Below are positions 23,642 through 33,588 of a stretch of DNA of 47,815 bases, piece by piece; within the stretch, counting starts at the first letter, position 1, and every line of letters starts with the position of its first letter. A program made the position numbers and the translations under genes. The DNA is from Pseudomonadota bacterium (GTDB taxonomy: Bacteria; Pseudomonadota; Alphaproteobacteria; Caulobacterales; Caulobacteraceae): assembly GCA_023451375.1 (NCBI GenBank), contig JAEXZS010000083.1, forward strand, positions 1-47,815, in the 5' to 3' direction. Below the pieces are notes generated by a model. The model was given only the letters and a program-made list of their open reading frames with translations, had not been told where the DNA came from and did no database searches.

Positions 23642-24742
23642 ATGACCGACGCGACCGCTGGCGGCCCCACGCCCAAGCCCGGCATCCTGGACATCGCCCC
23701 CTACGTCGGCGGCAAGTCCGCCATCGCCGGCGTGGCCGAGCCGATGAAACTATCCTCCAACGAGAACATGCTGGGCGCGGGCGAGAAGGCGCGCGCGGCC
23801 TATGAGGCGGCGATCCGCAGCATCCATGTCTATCCCGACGGCCGCGCGACCAAGCTGCGCGGCGCCGTGGCCGAGACCCACGGCCTGGAACCCGAGCGGC
23901 TGATCTTCGGCAACGGCTCGGACGAGGTCTTCGCCCTGCTGAACCAGACTTATCTGACGGCGGGCGACAACATTGTCACCGGCCAGTACGGCTTCCTGGC
24001 TTACCGGATCAGCGCCAAGGCCTGCGAGGCCGAGGTCAAGCTGGCGCCCGAGCCGAACTACAAGGCCGAGGTCGACGCCCTGCTGGCCCAGGTCGATGCG
24101 CGGACCAAGATCGTCTACGTCTCCAATCCGTCGAACCCGACCGGCAGCTGGAACTCCGGCGAAGAGATCCGTCGTCTGCACGCCGCCCTGCCGCCCCAGG
24201 TCCTGCTGGTGGTGGACGAGGCCTATGCGGAATATGTCGCCGAGCCGGACTGGGAGACGGCCTTCCCCCTGGCCCGCGACGCCGAGAACATCGTCGTCAC
24301 CCGCACCTTCTCCAAGATCCACGGCCTGGGGGGCCTGCGCATCGGCTTCGGCTATGCGCCGCTGAAGGTGGCCGAGGCCGTCGACCGCATCCGCCTGCCG
24401 TTCAACGTCTCGGCGCCCGGCCTGGAAGCGGCGACCGCGGCCCTGTCGGACCGGGCGCACCAGGAGGCGTCGCGGGCGTTGGTGGCGAACTGGAAGCCGC
24501 GCCTGACCCAGGCCCTGCGCGGCTTCGGACTACAGGTCCTGCCCAGCGCCGGCAACTTCGTGCTCGTGATCTTCGAGAACCCCGAACGCGCGACGGCGGC
24601 GAACGACTATCTCAACTCCAAGGGCATCATCGTGCGCCCGGTCGGCGGCTACGGCCTGCCGCAGGCATTGCGCATCACCATCGGCACGGAAGACCAGAAT
24701 CGCGCCGTGATCGACGCCTTGAGCGAGTTCACCGCCGGCTGA
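23642..24742 (+). CDS. hisC: histidinol-phosphate aminotransferase
   Basis: This is a class I/II PLP aminotransferase of 366 aa that converts imidazole acetol-phosphate and glutamate to histidinol-phosphate, and may also transaminate aromatic keto acids. Signatures are KLSSNENMLGAG, IFGNGSDEVF, VSNPSNPTGSW, LVVDEAYAEYV, and the PLP-binding region TFSKIHGLGGLRIGFGYA with the lysine in FSK. It follows the chorismate-mutase-like gene by 16 nt, which fits a role in aromatic or histidine synthesis. It converges tightly on rppH, with 3 nt between stops. Confidence 0.9.
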   Translation: MTDATAGGPTPKPGILDIAPYVGGKSAIAGVAEPMKLSSNENMLGAGEKARAAYEAAIRSIHVYPDGRATKLRGAVAETHGLEPERLIFGNGSDEVFALLNQTYLTAGDNIVTGQYGFLAYRISAKACEAEVKLAPEPNYKAEVDALLAQVDARTKIVYVSNPSNPTGSWNSGEEIRRLHAALPPQVLLVVDEAYAEYVAEPDWETAFPLARDAENIVVTRTFSKIHGLGGLRIGFGYAPLKVAEAVDRIRLPFNVSAPGLEAATAALSDRAHQEASRALVANWKPRLTQALRGFGLQVLPSAGNFVLVIFENPERATAANDYLNSKGIIVRPVGGYGLPQALRITIGTEDQNRAVIDALSEFTAG

Positions 24743-24745
24743 CGC

Positions 24746-25222
24746 TCAGCGGGCGAAACGGGCGAAGGTTTTTACGACCTGCTCATAGGCCGGCCGCTTG
24801 AAGGGCACGATCAGGTCGCACGCGTCCGATAGCGGCCCCCATCGCCAGGCGTCGAACTCGATCTCGGCGTCCTGACCCAGGTCGATCTCGCTTTCGTCGC
24901 CGGTGAAGCGGAAGGCGAACCACTGCTGCTTCTGGCCCTTGAAGCCGCGCCAGGCCTTGGCGTTGTTCATCGCCTCGGGTGGGAAGTCGTAGAGGATCCA
25001 GTCCTCGGTGCGGGCCAGCAGTTCGACCGAGGTCACACCGGTCTCCTCGCGCAGCTCGCGAAGGGCGGCGGCGAGCAGGTCCTCGCCGTCGTCCACGCCC
25101 CCTTGCGGGAATTGCCAGTTGTAGGGCCCTGGCGTGGCGTGGCGTTGACCGTACCAGACCAGACCGTCGCGGTTGAACAACACCACCCCGACGTTGGGGC
25201 GGTAGAGCTCCAGGTCAGCCAT
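24746..25222 (-). CDS. rppH: RNA pyrophosphohydrolase (Nudix)
   Basis: RppH removes pyrophosphate from the 5' end of mRNA and so triggers decay. The 158-aa protein has YRPNVGVVLFNRDGLVWYGQ at the start and a full Nudix box, GGVDDGEDLLAAALRELREE followed by TGV. The family-typical WQFPQGGVD and WYGQRH segments are present, as is KGQKQQWFAFRF. Its ATG overlaps the stop of the upstream deacetylase-like gene, so the two are coupled. Confidence 0.93.
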   Translation of the reverse strand: MADLELYRPNVGVVLFNRDGLVWYGQRHATPGPYNWQFPQGGVDDGEDLLAAALRELREETGVTSVELLARTEDWILYDFPPEAMNNAKAWRGFKGQKQQWFAFRFTGDESEIDLGQDAEIEFDAWRWGPLSDACDLIVPFKRPAYEQVVKTFARFAR

Positions 25223-26418
25223 CAGCGGCCGGGCCGCATCGTCATGGCCGAGGCGGGCGCCAGTTGCAGGCCGCGCTGCTCCAGGCCGGCGGTCCAGCGG
25301 GCGGCGGTCTCGACCGTCACCGGATAGGCGAAGCCGCTGCCCAGCGCCGAGCCGCGGATCTTCGCCTGGGCTTCCAGGCTGTTCAGCGCGGCGATGACCG
25401 CTGCGGGCGACTGGGTCTGGTCGATGATCTTGTCGGCGCTGGCGCGCGCCCAGGCGCCCGGGCGGCGCTGGAAGGAGCCGTCGTCCAGGAAGGCGATCCC
25501 GTGCTGGCGCAGGGTGCTCAGGAAGGCCGCCATGCCCGCGTCCGAGCCGGCGAAACGGTCGCCCAGGTAGTTGGTCACGCCGAAGTAGCCTGTGGCCCGT
25601 CCCAGCAGCCAGTCCATCTTGGCCTTGACGTCGTCCGGGCCGCCGTTGGCCAGCAGGGTGTAGGGACCGGGATCATTGTCGGGATAGCCGCTGGGCTCCA
25701 TCGGCATCTCCAGCATGACCTCGTGGCCCTGGGCGCGGGCCTGGTCGATCCAGCCCTGCAGGTTCTCGGCATAGGGCACGAAGCTGAGGGTGACCTCCGG
25801 AGGCAGCCGTTCGATGGCGGCGCGGGTGGTGACCGCGTTCAGTCCCAGCCCGCCGACGATCAGGGCCACCCGCGGCTTGCCGTTGGGGCGGAAAGGCCGG
25901 GCGTAGGCCTGGGCCGGGACGCGGCCGTCCGGCGCGATCATCGGCAAGGCGCCGTTCGGACCCTGCTGGAACAGGCCGGCGATCGGCGCCTTGGCCAGGG
26001 GGGACGGCGGATGGGTCGGCGCGCTGTAGTTCGCTCCGCCCGCGACGCTGGCGCCGTCCGGCAGGGTGATCAGCGCCTCGCCGCCGGCCGCGTCGCCGAA
26101 GCCGTCCGCTGCCGTGGCGGTCAGGTCCTGGTAGAGACCCAGGGCGCCGGCGGTGAAGGCGTCATAGCCGGTGGGCGCGGGCGCTTCGGGCGCGGATTGG
26201 CGTTCCAGGGCGATGCGGGCCGAGGGGGTTCCGGCGCGGGGATCGCCCAGCACCGTCAGGAACAGGGCGCTGGTCGCCAGAAGCAACAGGCCCGCCAGAC
26301 CCGCGACCACGGGCGGCTTCTTGAGCGCGGAGAGGACAGGTTTCATCGACAGGCGCGCCCGCGCGCTCGGCGGGGCGCCGGCGGCGGCGGCTAGGGCGGA
26401 CTGGCGTTTGGCGAACAT
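25222..26418 (-). CDS. divergent polysaccharide deacetylase family protein
   Basis: After a short cytoplasmic part, one membrane helix (about 35-55, VAGLAGLLLLATSALFLTVL) leads to a periplasmic domain of the divergent polysaccharide deacetylase (YibQ-like) family. Recognisable segments are RVALIVGGLGLNAVTTRAAI, VTLSFVPYAENLQGWIDQAR, VMLEMPMEPSGYPDNDPGPY, and the conserved end GFAYPVTVETAARW. The 398-aa product assumes ATG 26416-26418; TTG 26424 is an alternative. In related genomes it lies between ctpA and rppH; ctpA is absent here. A cell-envelope role is likely, but the substrate is not known. Confidence 0.8.
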   Translation of the reverse strand: MFAKRQSALAAAAGAPPSARARLSMKPVLSALKKPPVVAGLAGLLLLATSALFLTVLGDPRAGTPSARIALERQSAPEAPAPTGYDAFTAGALGLYQDLTATAADGFGDAAGGEALITLPDGASVAGGANYSAPTHPPSPLAKAPIAGLFQQGPNGALPMIAPDGRVPAQAYARPFRPNGKPRVALIVGGLGLNAVTTRAAIERLPPEVTLSFVPYAENLQGWIDQARAQGHEVMLEMPMEPSGYPDNDPGPYTLLANGGPDDVKAKMDWLLGRATGYFGVTNYLGDRFAGSDAGMAAFLSTLRQHGIAFLDDGSFQRRPGAWARASADKIIDQTQSPAAVIAALNSLEAQAKIRGSALGSGFAYPVTVETAARWTAGLEQRGLQLAPASAMTMRPGR

Positions 26419-26547
26419 GGGCAAGGGCGGGGGACCGAACGGAATCCTTCGACGGCATCCTGCGCCCGGGCCGGTTAAGAAACCCTAACGGCCGGTTCAC
26501 CATGATCCCAGCTTAAGTCGGTTGTCACGGATCGTGCGTTGACGAGC

Positions 26548-29301
26548 ATGGCCGGGACCCTTTCACATGGCGGCCTCCCTGACGCCTTTGGATACGCGCC
26601 CATGATGAGCCCCGCCGCCGACGACACCCTGCGCGATGAGGTCCGCCTGCTGGGGGGCATCCTGGGCGACGTCATCCGCGATGAAGGCGGCGAGGCGCTG
26701 TTCGACCATGTCGAGGCGGTGCGGCAGGCCTCGATCGCCTATCACCGGGACCCGGCCTCGCACCCCGCCAAGCGGCTGGAGAAGCTGCTCACGAGCATGT
26801 CCGCGGATCAGGCGGCCGGCCTGGCCCACGGCTTCGCCCTGTTCTCCCTGCTGGCCAACATCGCCGAGGACCGGGCGACGCGCCGCCGGGCCCAGGCCCA
26901 GGCGGACGCGGGTGCGCGACCGGACACGCCCGAAGGCATGATGAAGCGCTTGGCCGACCAGGGCGTCGAACGCGACGCCGTGCGCGATCTGCTGGAAGAG
27001 GCGCTGGTCTCGCCGGTGCTGACCGCGCACCCTTCGGAGGTCCGGCGCAAGAGCGTCATCGACCGCATCGCCGCCATCAGCGACATGCTGGACGCCTGCG
27101 ACCGCGCCGGCGACGCCTGTTCGGCGGCGACGCTGCAGGAGCCGTTGCGACGCCAGATCGTGATCCTTTGGGCAACCCGGCTGGTGCGCTCGCAGGGCCT
27201 GGTCGTCCAGGACGAGATCGACACCGTGGTCTCCTTCCTGGAGCGCATCTTCCTGCGGGTCGCGCCGAAGCAGCTGGCGGCCTGGCGCAGGCTGCTGGAC
27301 GCGCCGTCGCTCCAGCCCTTCCTGCGGGTCGGCACCTGGGTCGGGGGCGACCGCGACGGCAACCCCAACGTCGACGCCGGTGTGCTGAGCGCCGCCTTCC
27401 GCAGCCAGGCGCGCGCGGTGCTGGCCTTTTATCTGGACGAGGTGCACGCCCTCGGCGCCGAGCTGAGCCTGGCGGCCGAACTGGCCGACGTGTCGCCGGC
27501 GCTGGCGGCCTTGGCTGACGCGGCCCAGGATCCGTCGCCGCATCGGGCCGACGAACCCTATCGCCGCGCCTTGACCGGCGTCTACGCCCGCTTGGCGGCC
27601 ACGCACGAGGCCTTGGCCGGCTCGCCGCCGCCGCGCCGAGCGTCGGTTCAGGCCCAGCCCTATCCGGGTCCCGACGCCTTCGCCGCCGACCTCAGAGTGC
27701 TGCACGAGAGCCTTGTCGAGCACCATGGCGGCGTCTTCTCCGATGATCGGCTCAGCGACCTGGTCGCGGCGGTGGAGGTGTTCGGTTTCCACATGGCGAC
27801 GCTCGACCTGCGCCAGAACTCGGACGTCCATGAGCGGGTCGTGGCCGACCTGCTGCGCGGCGCCGGGGTGTGCGCGGACTACGGGGCGCTGGATGAGGAG
27901 GGGCGGCTGGCGGTGCTGGCGGGCGAACTGGCGTCCCCGCGCCTGCTGTTCAGTCCGTACACGGAGTATGACGCCGAAACCTTGAAGGAGCGAGCCATCC
28001 TACAGGCCGCCGCCGCGGCCCTGGAGTCGTTCGGGCCGCAGGCGATCCGCACCCATATCGTCTCCAAGACGGACGCCGCCTCGGACCTGCTGGAGGTCTA
28101 TCTGCTGCTGAAGGAGGTCGGCCTGTTCCGCCCTGAGGCGCCCGGCGAATGTCCGATCCAGGCCGCGCCCCTGTTCGAGACCATCGAGGATCTGCGCGCC
28201 TCGCGACCCACGCTGGAGCGCTTGCTGAAGGAGCCGTCGGCCCTGGCGGTCGCCAGCGCGCGCGGCGTTCAGGAGGTGATGATCGGCTATTCCGACTCCA
28301 ACAAGGACGGCTCCTATCTCACCTCGGGATGGGAACTGCACGAGGCGTCGCGGGCGCTGGTGGATGTGACCCAGGCGCACGGGCTGAAGCTGCAGCTGTT
28401 CCATGGGCGCGGCGGCACGGTGGGACGTGGCGGCGGCTCGGCCTTCGCCGGGGTCCTGGCTCAGCCGGAGGGGACGGTGCAGGGCCGCATCCGAACGACC
28501 GAACAGGGCGAGGTCATCGCCAACAAGTACGGCGAGCGGGAGATCGCGCTCAGGAACCTGGACGCCCTGACCTGCGGCGCGGTGCTCGCCTCGCTGGGCC
28601 ATGGGCGCGATCAGGAATACACCGCCGAGCACGGGGCCCTGCTGTCCGAACTCTCATCGGCCTCGATGGGCGCCTACCGCAAGCTGGTCTATGAGACCGA
28701 AGGCTTCGTCGACTACTACCGCGCCGCGACCCCCATCGCCGAGATCGCGGACCTGAAGATTGGATCGCGCCCGTCGTCACGCACGTCTTCCACCCGCATC
28801 GAGGATCTGCGCGCTATCCCCTGGGTGTTCAGCTGGTCACAGAGCCGGGTCATGCTGCCGGGCTGGTACGGCTTCGGTTCGGCCGTGGAGGGCCGCGACA
28901 TGGCCGAGCTGAGGGCGATGGCGGAGACTTGGCCCTTCTTCAAGACCCTGGTCCAGAACATGGAGATGGTCATGGCCAAGGCCGACATGACCGTGGCCCG
29001 GCGCTATTCGACCCTGGTGCCAGACGCGTCCCTGGCCGCCCGCATCTATGGCGAAATCCGCGCCGAATGGGACCGGACCCAGGCGGCGGTGCTGGCCATC
29101 ACAGGCCAGGACAAGCTCTTGGGCGGTCATCCCGAACTGGACCGGCTGATCCGGCTGCGCATGCCCTACGTCGAGCCGCTGAACCACGTGCAGATCGAGC
29201 TGATCCGTCGCCGCCGCGCCGGCGATGAGGACCCGCGCGTTCGCGAAGGCATACTGCTGGCGATCAACGGCGTGGCGGCGGGCCTCAGGAACAGCGGCTG
29301 A
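26548..29301 (+). CDS. ppc: phosphoenolpyruvate carboxylase
   Basis: PEP carboxylase makes oxaloacetate from PEP and bicarbonate to replenish the TCA cycle. The 917-aa protein carries LTAHPSEVRRKS with the catalytic His, WVGGDRDGNPNV, GYSDSNKDGSYLTSGWEL, the glycine-rich loop FHGRGGTVGRGGGS, ANKYGEREIA, FSWSQSRVMLPGWYGFG, and the canonical C-terminal end AAGLRNSG (family RNTG). ATG 26548 was chosen over TTG 26539. The 130-nt gap to the divergent deacetylase gene holds two TTAA half-sites but no full CtrA box. Confidence 0.95.
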   Translation: MAGTLSHGGLPDAFGYAPMMSPAADDTLRDEVRLLGGILGDVIRDEGGEALFDHVEAVRQASIAYHRDPASHPAKRLEKLLTSMSADQAAGLAHGFALFSLLANIAEDRATRRRAQAQADAGARPDTPEGMMKRLADQGVERDAVRDLLEEALVSPVLTAHPSEVRRKSVIDRIAAISDMLDACDRAGDACSAATLQEPLRRQIVILWATRLVRSQGLVVQDEIDTVVSFLERIFLRVAPKQLAAWRRLLDAPSLQPFLRVGTWVGGDRDGNPNVDAGVLSAAFRSQARAVLAFYLDEVHALGAELSLAAELADVSPALAALADAAQDPSPHRADEPYRRALTGVYARLAATHEALAGSPPPRRASVQAQPYPGPDAFAADLRVLHESLVEHHGGVFSDDRLSDLVAAVEVFGFHMATLDLRQNSDVHERVVADLLRGAGVCADYGALDEEGRLAVLAGELASPRLLFSPYTEYDAETLKERAILQAAAAALESFGPQAIRTHIVSKTDAASDLLEVYLLLKEVGLFRPEAPGECPIQAAPLFETIEDLRASRPTLERLLKEPSALAVASARGVQEVMIGYSDSNKDGSYLTSGWELHEASRALVDVTQAHGLKLQLFHGRGGTVGRGGGSAFAGVLAQPEGTVQGRIRTTEQGEVIANKYGEREIALRNLDALTCGAVLASLGHGRDQEYTAEHGALLSELSSASMGAYRKLVYETEGFVDYYRAATPIAEIADLKIGSRPSSRTSSTRIEDLRAIPWVFSWSQSRVMLPGWYGFGSAVEGRDMAELRAMAETWPFFKTLVQNMEMVMAKADMTVARRYSTLVPDASLAARIYGEIRAEWDRTQAAVLAITGQDKLLGGHPELDRLIRLRMPYVEPLNHVQIELIRRRRAGDEDPRVREGILLAINGVAAGLRNSG

Positions 29302-30267
29302 TCACAGCCACTTAGAGCGCTTGAAGGTCACATAGAGCCCAGCGCAGACCACGCCGATCAAGGTCATCACGTAGGCGTAACCGTATCGCCAGTGCAGCTC
29401 GGGCATGAAGTCGAAGTTCATGCCGTAGACGCCCGCGATGGCCGTCGGCGCCGCCAGGATCGCGGCCCACGAGGCCAGCTTGCGCGTGATCAGGCCTTGA
29501 CGCTGCTGCTCCAGCAAGTTGGCGACCTCGAACACCGAGGACAGGATGTCGTTCAGGCCGCCCAGGCGGCTGTTGACGCGCCGGACGTGGTCGGACACGT
29601 CGCGGAAGTAGGGACGTACGTCCTGATCGATGCAGGGCAGATCCAGCGACTGGAGCCGATTGGCGACTTCCTCCATCGGCCCGAGGATGCGGCGGAACTT
29701 CAGCAGTTCGCGCCGCAGGGTGAACAGCCGTCGGATTTCGGCGCGGCTGAGGAAGGCGTCCAGCGTCTTCTGCTCCATCTCCAGCACGCTGTCCTCGGAC
29801 GCATCGACGATCGGAACATAGGCGTCGACCACGAAGTCCAGGACCCCGTGGAGGACATAATCCGGGCCCGCGCGCAGTTGCCGGGGCGAGGCCTCGAGCA
29901 ACTGTCGCAGCGCCGTATGGGCTCGCGTGGAGCCGTGCCGGATGGTGATGACGTGGTCGTCGCCGACGAAAATGTGGGTCTCGCCGTACTCGATATGGTC
30001 TCCGACCTTCTCGGCGGTGCGGGCCACGACGAACAGTTCGTGGCCGTAGACCTCCACCTTGGGCATCTGATGCGCGGAGAGGGCGTCCTCGACGGCCAAG
30101 GGGTGGAGCTGGAACCGGTCCACGAGCACGGCCAGCTCCGCCTGGGTGGGATCGACCAGCCCGGCCCAGAGGAACTCGTTTGGGCCCAGCGCCAGTCCGT
30201 CCGGCGTCAGCAGCGCTTCACGAACGCGCTTGCCGTCCTCATAGACGTAGGAGGCGACGACAGGCAT
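29302..30267 (-). CDS. corA: CorA-type magnesium/cobalt transporter
   Basis: The 321-aa product has a large cytoplasmic domain with a long stalk helix and two C-terminal membrane helices. The channel signature YGMNFDFMPE follows the first helix (LASWAAILAAPTAIAGVYGM), and the second helix is YAYVMTLIGVVCAGLYVTF. The C-terminus KRSKWL is typical. It forms a homopentameric Mg2+ channel in the inner membrane. The gene abuts the end of ppc, convergent and with no gap. Confidence 0.92.
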   Translation of the reverse strand: MPVVASYVYEDGKRVREALLTPDGLALGPNEFLWAGLVDPTQAELAVLVDRFQLHPLAVEDALSAHQMPKVEVYGHELFVVARTAEKVGDHIEYGETHIFVGDDHVITIRHGSTRAHTALRQLLEASPRQLRAGPDYVLHGVLDFVVDAYVPIVDASEDSVLEMEQKTLDAFLSRAEIRRLFTLRRELLKFRRILGPMEEVANRLQSLDLPCIDQDVRPYFRDVSDHVRRVNSRLGGLNDILSSVFEVANLLEQQRQGLITRKLASWAAILAAPTAIAGVYGMNFDFMPELHWRYGYAYVMTLIGVVCAGLYVTFKRSKWL

Positions 30268-30321
30268 GCGGGGGCTCCGGCTGCGACAGGCGAGACTTAG
30301 CCCGCGCAGGTTAAGACAAAA

Positions 30322-30347
30322 CGGCCGGCGGATCGCTCCGCCGGCCG
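30322..30347 (-). terminator. strong intrinsic terminator of dcp
   Basis: An 11-bp perfect stem (CGGCCGGCGGA / TCCGCCGGCCG) with a TCGC loop is followed on the minus strand by TTTTGTCTT. It lies 47 nt after the stop of the minus-strand peptidase gene. Confidence 0.8.
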
Positions 30348-30393
30348 AAATGCTGATCAGTCGAACCAGGCCTCAAGTAGGCCGATAGGTCCG

Positions 30394-32568
30394 CTAGGAC
30401 GTCGGGAAACCCCGCACGCGCAGCAGGGCCGCCACGTCCGGATCACGGCCGCGGAACTGGCGATAGGCCTCGGCGCGGTCGGTGGTGTTGCCCGGCGCCA
30501 GCATGATCGACTTGAAGCGGCGGGCGATGTCCGGATTGAACACGTCGCCCGACTCCTCGAAGTAGGCCCAGGTGTCCGCGTCCATCACTTCCGACCACAG
30601 ATAGCTGTAGTAGCCGGCCGAATAGGCGTCGGAGGTGAACAGGTGATTGAACTGCGGCAGGCGGTGCCGCATCACGATCTCCTTGGGCATGCCGATGCGG
30701 GTCAGGCTGGCCTTCTCGAATGCGTCGATGTCGGTCGGCGGCGTGGCCTGGGTGTGCAGGTCCATGTCGACGATGGCCGAGGACAGGTAGCTGACGGTGG
30801 CGTAGCCCTGGTTGAAGGTGTTGGACGCCTCGATCTTGGCGACCAGCTCCTGCGGCATCGGCTGGCCGGTCTCGACGTGCTTCAGATACCCGTCCAGGAC
30901 CGGGCGGCTCAGCACCCAGTGCTCATGCACCTGAGACGGGTATTCGACGAAGTCGCGGGGCGTGTTGCCCAGCCCCGGATAGACGACCTGCGACGAGAAG
31001 TAGTGCAGGGCGTGGCCGAACTCGTGGAACAGGGTCTCCGCGTCGTCCAGCGAGATCAGCACCGGATCGCCGTCGGGCGCCTTGACGAAGTTGTTGTTGT
31101 TCGAGCCCAGCACGTTCTCGGCGCCGTCATAGGTCGAGTGGGCGCGATAGGTGTTCATCCATGCGCCGGAGCGCTTGCCCGGGCGGGCGTAGTCGTCGGC
31201 GTAGAACAGGCCGACCGGCTTGCCGTGGTCCTTGACCTCATAGACCACCACGTCCTCGTGGAAGACCGGCACGGTCCCCGGCGCCAGGCGCTCGAAGGTG
31301 AAGCCGTACAGGCGCTCGGCCATGTAGAAGGAGCCGGCGCGGACGTTGTGCAGCTCGAAGTAGGGCTTCAGCTGGTTCTGATCCAGGTCGTACTTCTGCT
31401 TACGGACCTTCTCGGCATAGTAGAGATAGTCCCACGGCTCGATGTCGTGGCCGGCGATGGCCCGCATGTCCGCCACTTCTTCCGCCACGCGGGCCTTGGC
31501 CGGGGCCCAGACACGCTGCATCAGGTCCTCGGCCGCCGCCGGGGTCTTCGCCATGGTGTCCTGCATCCGCCATTCGGCGTGGTTCTTGAAGCCCAGCAGC
31601 TTGGCGCGCTGGTCCCGCAGCTTGACGATCTCGGCGATGGTCGCGTTGGTGTCGTTGGCGTCGCCGTTGTCGCCGCGGTTGACGAACTTCTTCCACACTT
31701 GCTCGCGCAGGGCCCGGTCGTCGCCGAAGGTCAGGAACGGATCGACGCTGGAGCGGGTGTTCAGGATCGCCCAGCCCTGCAGATTCCGCTGGCGCGCGGC
31801 GGCGGCGGCGGCGGTCTTGTTGGAGGCCGGCAGGCCCGCGACGCCCGCCTCGTTCGGGATCAGGGTCCAGCTGTTCTCGTCCGCGACCACCTTCTGGCCG
31901 AAGCCGGTGAAGGCGTTGGTCAGGGCGGTGTTGATGCGGCCGAGCTCGGCCTTGCCCGCGGCGTCGAGCGCCGCGCCGTTGCGGATGTAGGCGTCGCGGG
32001 CGCGCGTGGCGACGCGGGTCTGCTGCGCGTTCAGTCCGGCGGCCTCGGCGCCGTCGGCGACGGCCCGGATGCGCTGGAACAGCTTGTCATTGAAGGTGAT
32101 CTCGTCGCCCGCGGCCGACAGGACCGGGGAGACTTCGGTCTCCAGCGCGTCCCATTCGGCGCCGCCGATGTTCGACGTCATGACCCCGAACAGGGTCAGG
32201 GCGCGGTCCAGCGGCTCGCCGGCCATCATCATGGCCACCGAGGTGTTGGCGAAGGTCGGCGCATCCGGATTGTCCGCGATGGCGGCGATCTCGGCGCGCT
32301 GCAGCTCAATGCCTTCCAGGATGGCCTCGCGCAGCTTGGCGGGCGTCACCTTGTCCCACGGGGGCACGCCGCCGTAGGGGCCGGTCCACTCCTGCAGCAG
32401 TTCGGCGCGCGGGGTCTGGGCGGGCAGGACGGCCCGGGCGGCCGCGGCGTCCCTGGCCAGTTCGGCCGGAGCCGGGGCGGCGCCGCCGGCCTGGCCCATG
32501 CCGGCGCTGGCGCATCCGGCGACCATCAGGAGGCCCGCGCCGCCGAGGAGAAGCTGTCGTCTTTGCAT
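30394..32568 (-). CDS. dcp: M3 family metallopeptidase, peptidyl-dipeptidase Dcp-like lipoprotein
   Basis: The 724-aa zinc peptidase removes C-terminal dipeptides from oligopeptides. The N-terminus MQRRQLLLGGAGLLMVAGCA has a lipobox (VAGC), so the protein is probably a periplasmic lipoprotein. The active-site motif is ETLFHEFGHALHYF (HExxH), with the third ligand in a downstream Glu region. The C-terminal end SDAYSAGYYSYLWSEVMDAD and FRGRDPDVAALL is characteristic of M3 enzymes. AAGGAA precedes the ATG, and a strong terminator follows. Confidence 0.92.
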   Translation of the reverse strand: MQRRQLLLGGAGLLMVAGCASAGMGQAGGAAPAPAELARDAAAARAVLPAQTPRAELLQEWTGPYGGVPPWDKVTPAKLREAILEGIELQRAEIAAIADNPDAPTFANTSVAMMMAGEPLDRALTLFGVMTSNIGGAEWDALETEVSPVLSAAGDEITFNDKLFQRIRAVADGAEAAGLNAQQTRVATRARDAYIRNGAALDAAGKAELGRINTALTNAFTGFGQKVVADENSWTLIPNEAGVAGLPASNKTAAAAAARQRNLQGWAILNTRSSVDPFLTFGDDRALREQVWKKFVNRGDNGDANDTNATIAEIVKLRDQRAKLLGFKNHAEWRMQDTMAKTPAAAEDLMQRVWAPAKARVAEEVADMRAIAGHDIEPWDYLYYAEKVRKQKYDLDQNQLKPYFELHNVRAGSFYMAERLYGFTFERLAPGTVPVFHEDVVVYEVKDHGKPVGLFYADDYARPGKRSGAWMNTYRAHSTYDGAENVLGSNNNNFVKAPDGDPVLISLDDAETLFHEFGHALHYFSSQVVYPGLGNTPRDFVEYPSQVHEHWVLSRPVLDGYLKHVETGQPMPQELVAKIEASNTFNQGYATVSYLSSAIVDMDLHTQATPPTDIDAFEKASLTRIGMPKEIVMRHRLPQFNHLFTSDAYSAGYYSYLWSEVMDADTWAYFEESGDVFNPDIARRFKSIMLAPGNTTDRAEAYRQFRGRDPDVAALLRVRGFPTS

Positions 32569-32708
32569 CGGTTGTTCCTTGCAGGGATCATGTGGCGCGG
32601 ACCCTAGCGGTCGATGCGCCGCGCGTCACATGACAGGGCTGTAATGAATCGTCGCGGTCCCGCTTCCCCGCCATTGAGGGCCGCCCCCGGGCGGGCTAAA
32701 GCCGCTCC

Positions 32709-33566
32709 ATGGCCATAGGCGTTTTCGACTCCGGCGTGGGCGGTCTGACCGTCCACCGCGAACTGACCCGGCGCTTCCCCACGCGGGACTTCGTCTATCT
32801 GGCCGACCAGGCCAACGCCCCATACGGCGGCAGGGGCGGCGAGGACATCGTCGAACTGACGAAGGCGGGCTGCGAACGCCTGTTCGACGCGGGTGGATCG
32901 GTCATCGTCCTGGCCTGCAACACCGCCAGCGCCATCGCCCTGCGCCGGCTGCAGCAGACCTGGGTTCCGTCCCTGCGCGAAAAGCTGGGTCGACCCGTCA
33001 ACATCCTGGGCATCATCGTGCCGACCATCGAGGCGGCCACGGGCCTGCCCTGGTCGTTCGAGGCCGAACGGCCGCAGGAGGGCGAGAAGGTCGCAGCGAT
33101 CGACATCACCGGCGTGTTCTGCACCGCCGCCACCGCCATGAGCCGCGTCTATGAGATCGAGATCGACAAGCGGCGCGAGGACCTGGCGGTCTTCTCCGAA
33201 CCGTGTCCCGGCCTGGCCGGGCTGATCGAGCTGGGCGCGCCGGATGACGAGCTGAAGTCGGTGGTCGAGGATCATGTCGACGCCCTGCGCCGCAAGATCG
33301 GCCGGCATCCGGACAAGGCGATCCTGGGGTGCACCCACTATGAGATCGTCGCGCCGCTGTTCGCCGCCGCCCTGCCGCCCGGCACCGGCCTGATCCATCA
33401 GCCGACGGCGGTGGCGGACGCGTTGGATCGCTATTTCGCGCGGCATCCCGAGTACGACCTGGGGCAGGGCGCGCGCCGCGACTTCCTGACGACCGGCCAG
33501 GCCGGGCCGCAATCCGCCCTGGTGTCGCAGTTCTGGGGCGAGCCGCTGACCTTCGCGTCGGCCTGA
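32709..33566 (+). CDS. murI: glutamate racemase
   Basis: MurI supplies D-glutamate for peptidoglycan. The 285-aa protein has VFDSGVGGLTVHRELTRRFP, the first catalytic cysteine in VLACNTASAIAL and the second in AILGCTHYEIVAPL, with DQANAPYG and the usual spacing. It is divergent from dcp across 140 nt, where I see no clear operator. Its end is 23 nt from the convergent CDF gene. Confidence 0.95.
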   Translation: MAIGVFDSGVGGLTVHRELTRRFPTRDFVYLADQANAPYGGRGGEDIVELTKAGCERLFDAGGSVIVLACNTASAIALRRLQQTWVPSLREKLGRPVNILGIIVPTIEAATGLPWSFEAERPQEGEKVAAIDITGVFCTAATAMSRVYEIEIDKRREDLAVFSEPCPGLAGLIELGAPDDELKSVVEDHVDALRRKIGRHPDKAILGCTHYEIVAPLFAAALPPGTGLIHQPTAVADALDRYFARHPEYDLGQGARRDFLTTGQAGPQSALVSQFWGEPLTFASA

Positions 33567-33588
33567 GACGCTCGCACCTGGCGGCGCG

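Noticed and set aside
26475..26516. CtrA box upstream of ppc
   Set aside because: Only isolated TTAA half-sites are present; no TTAA-N7-TTAA spacing.
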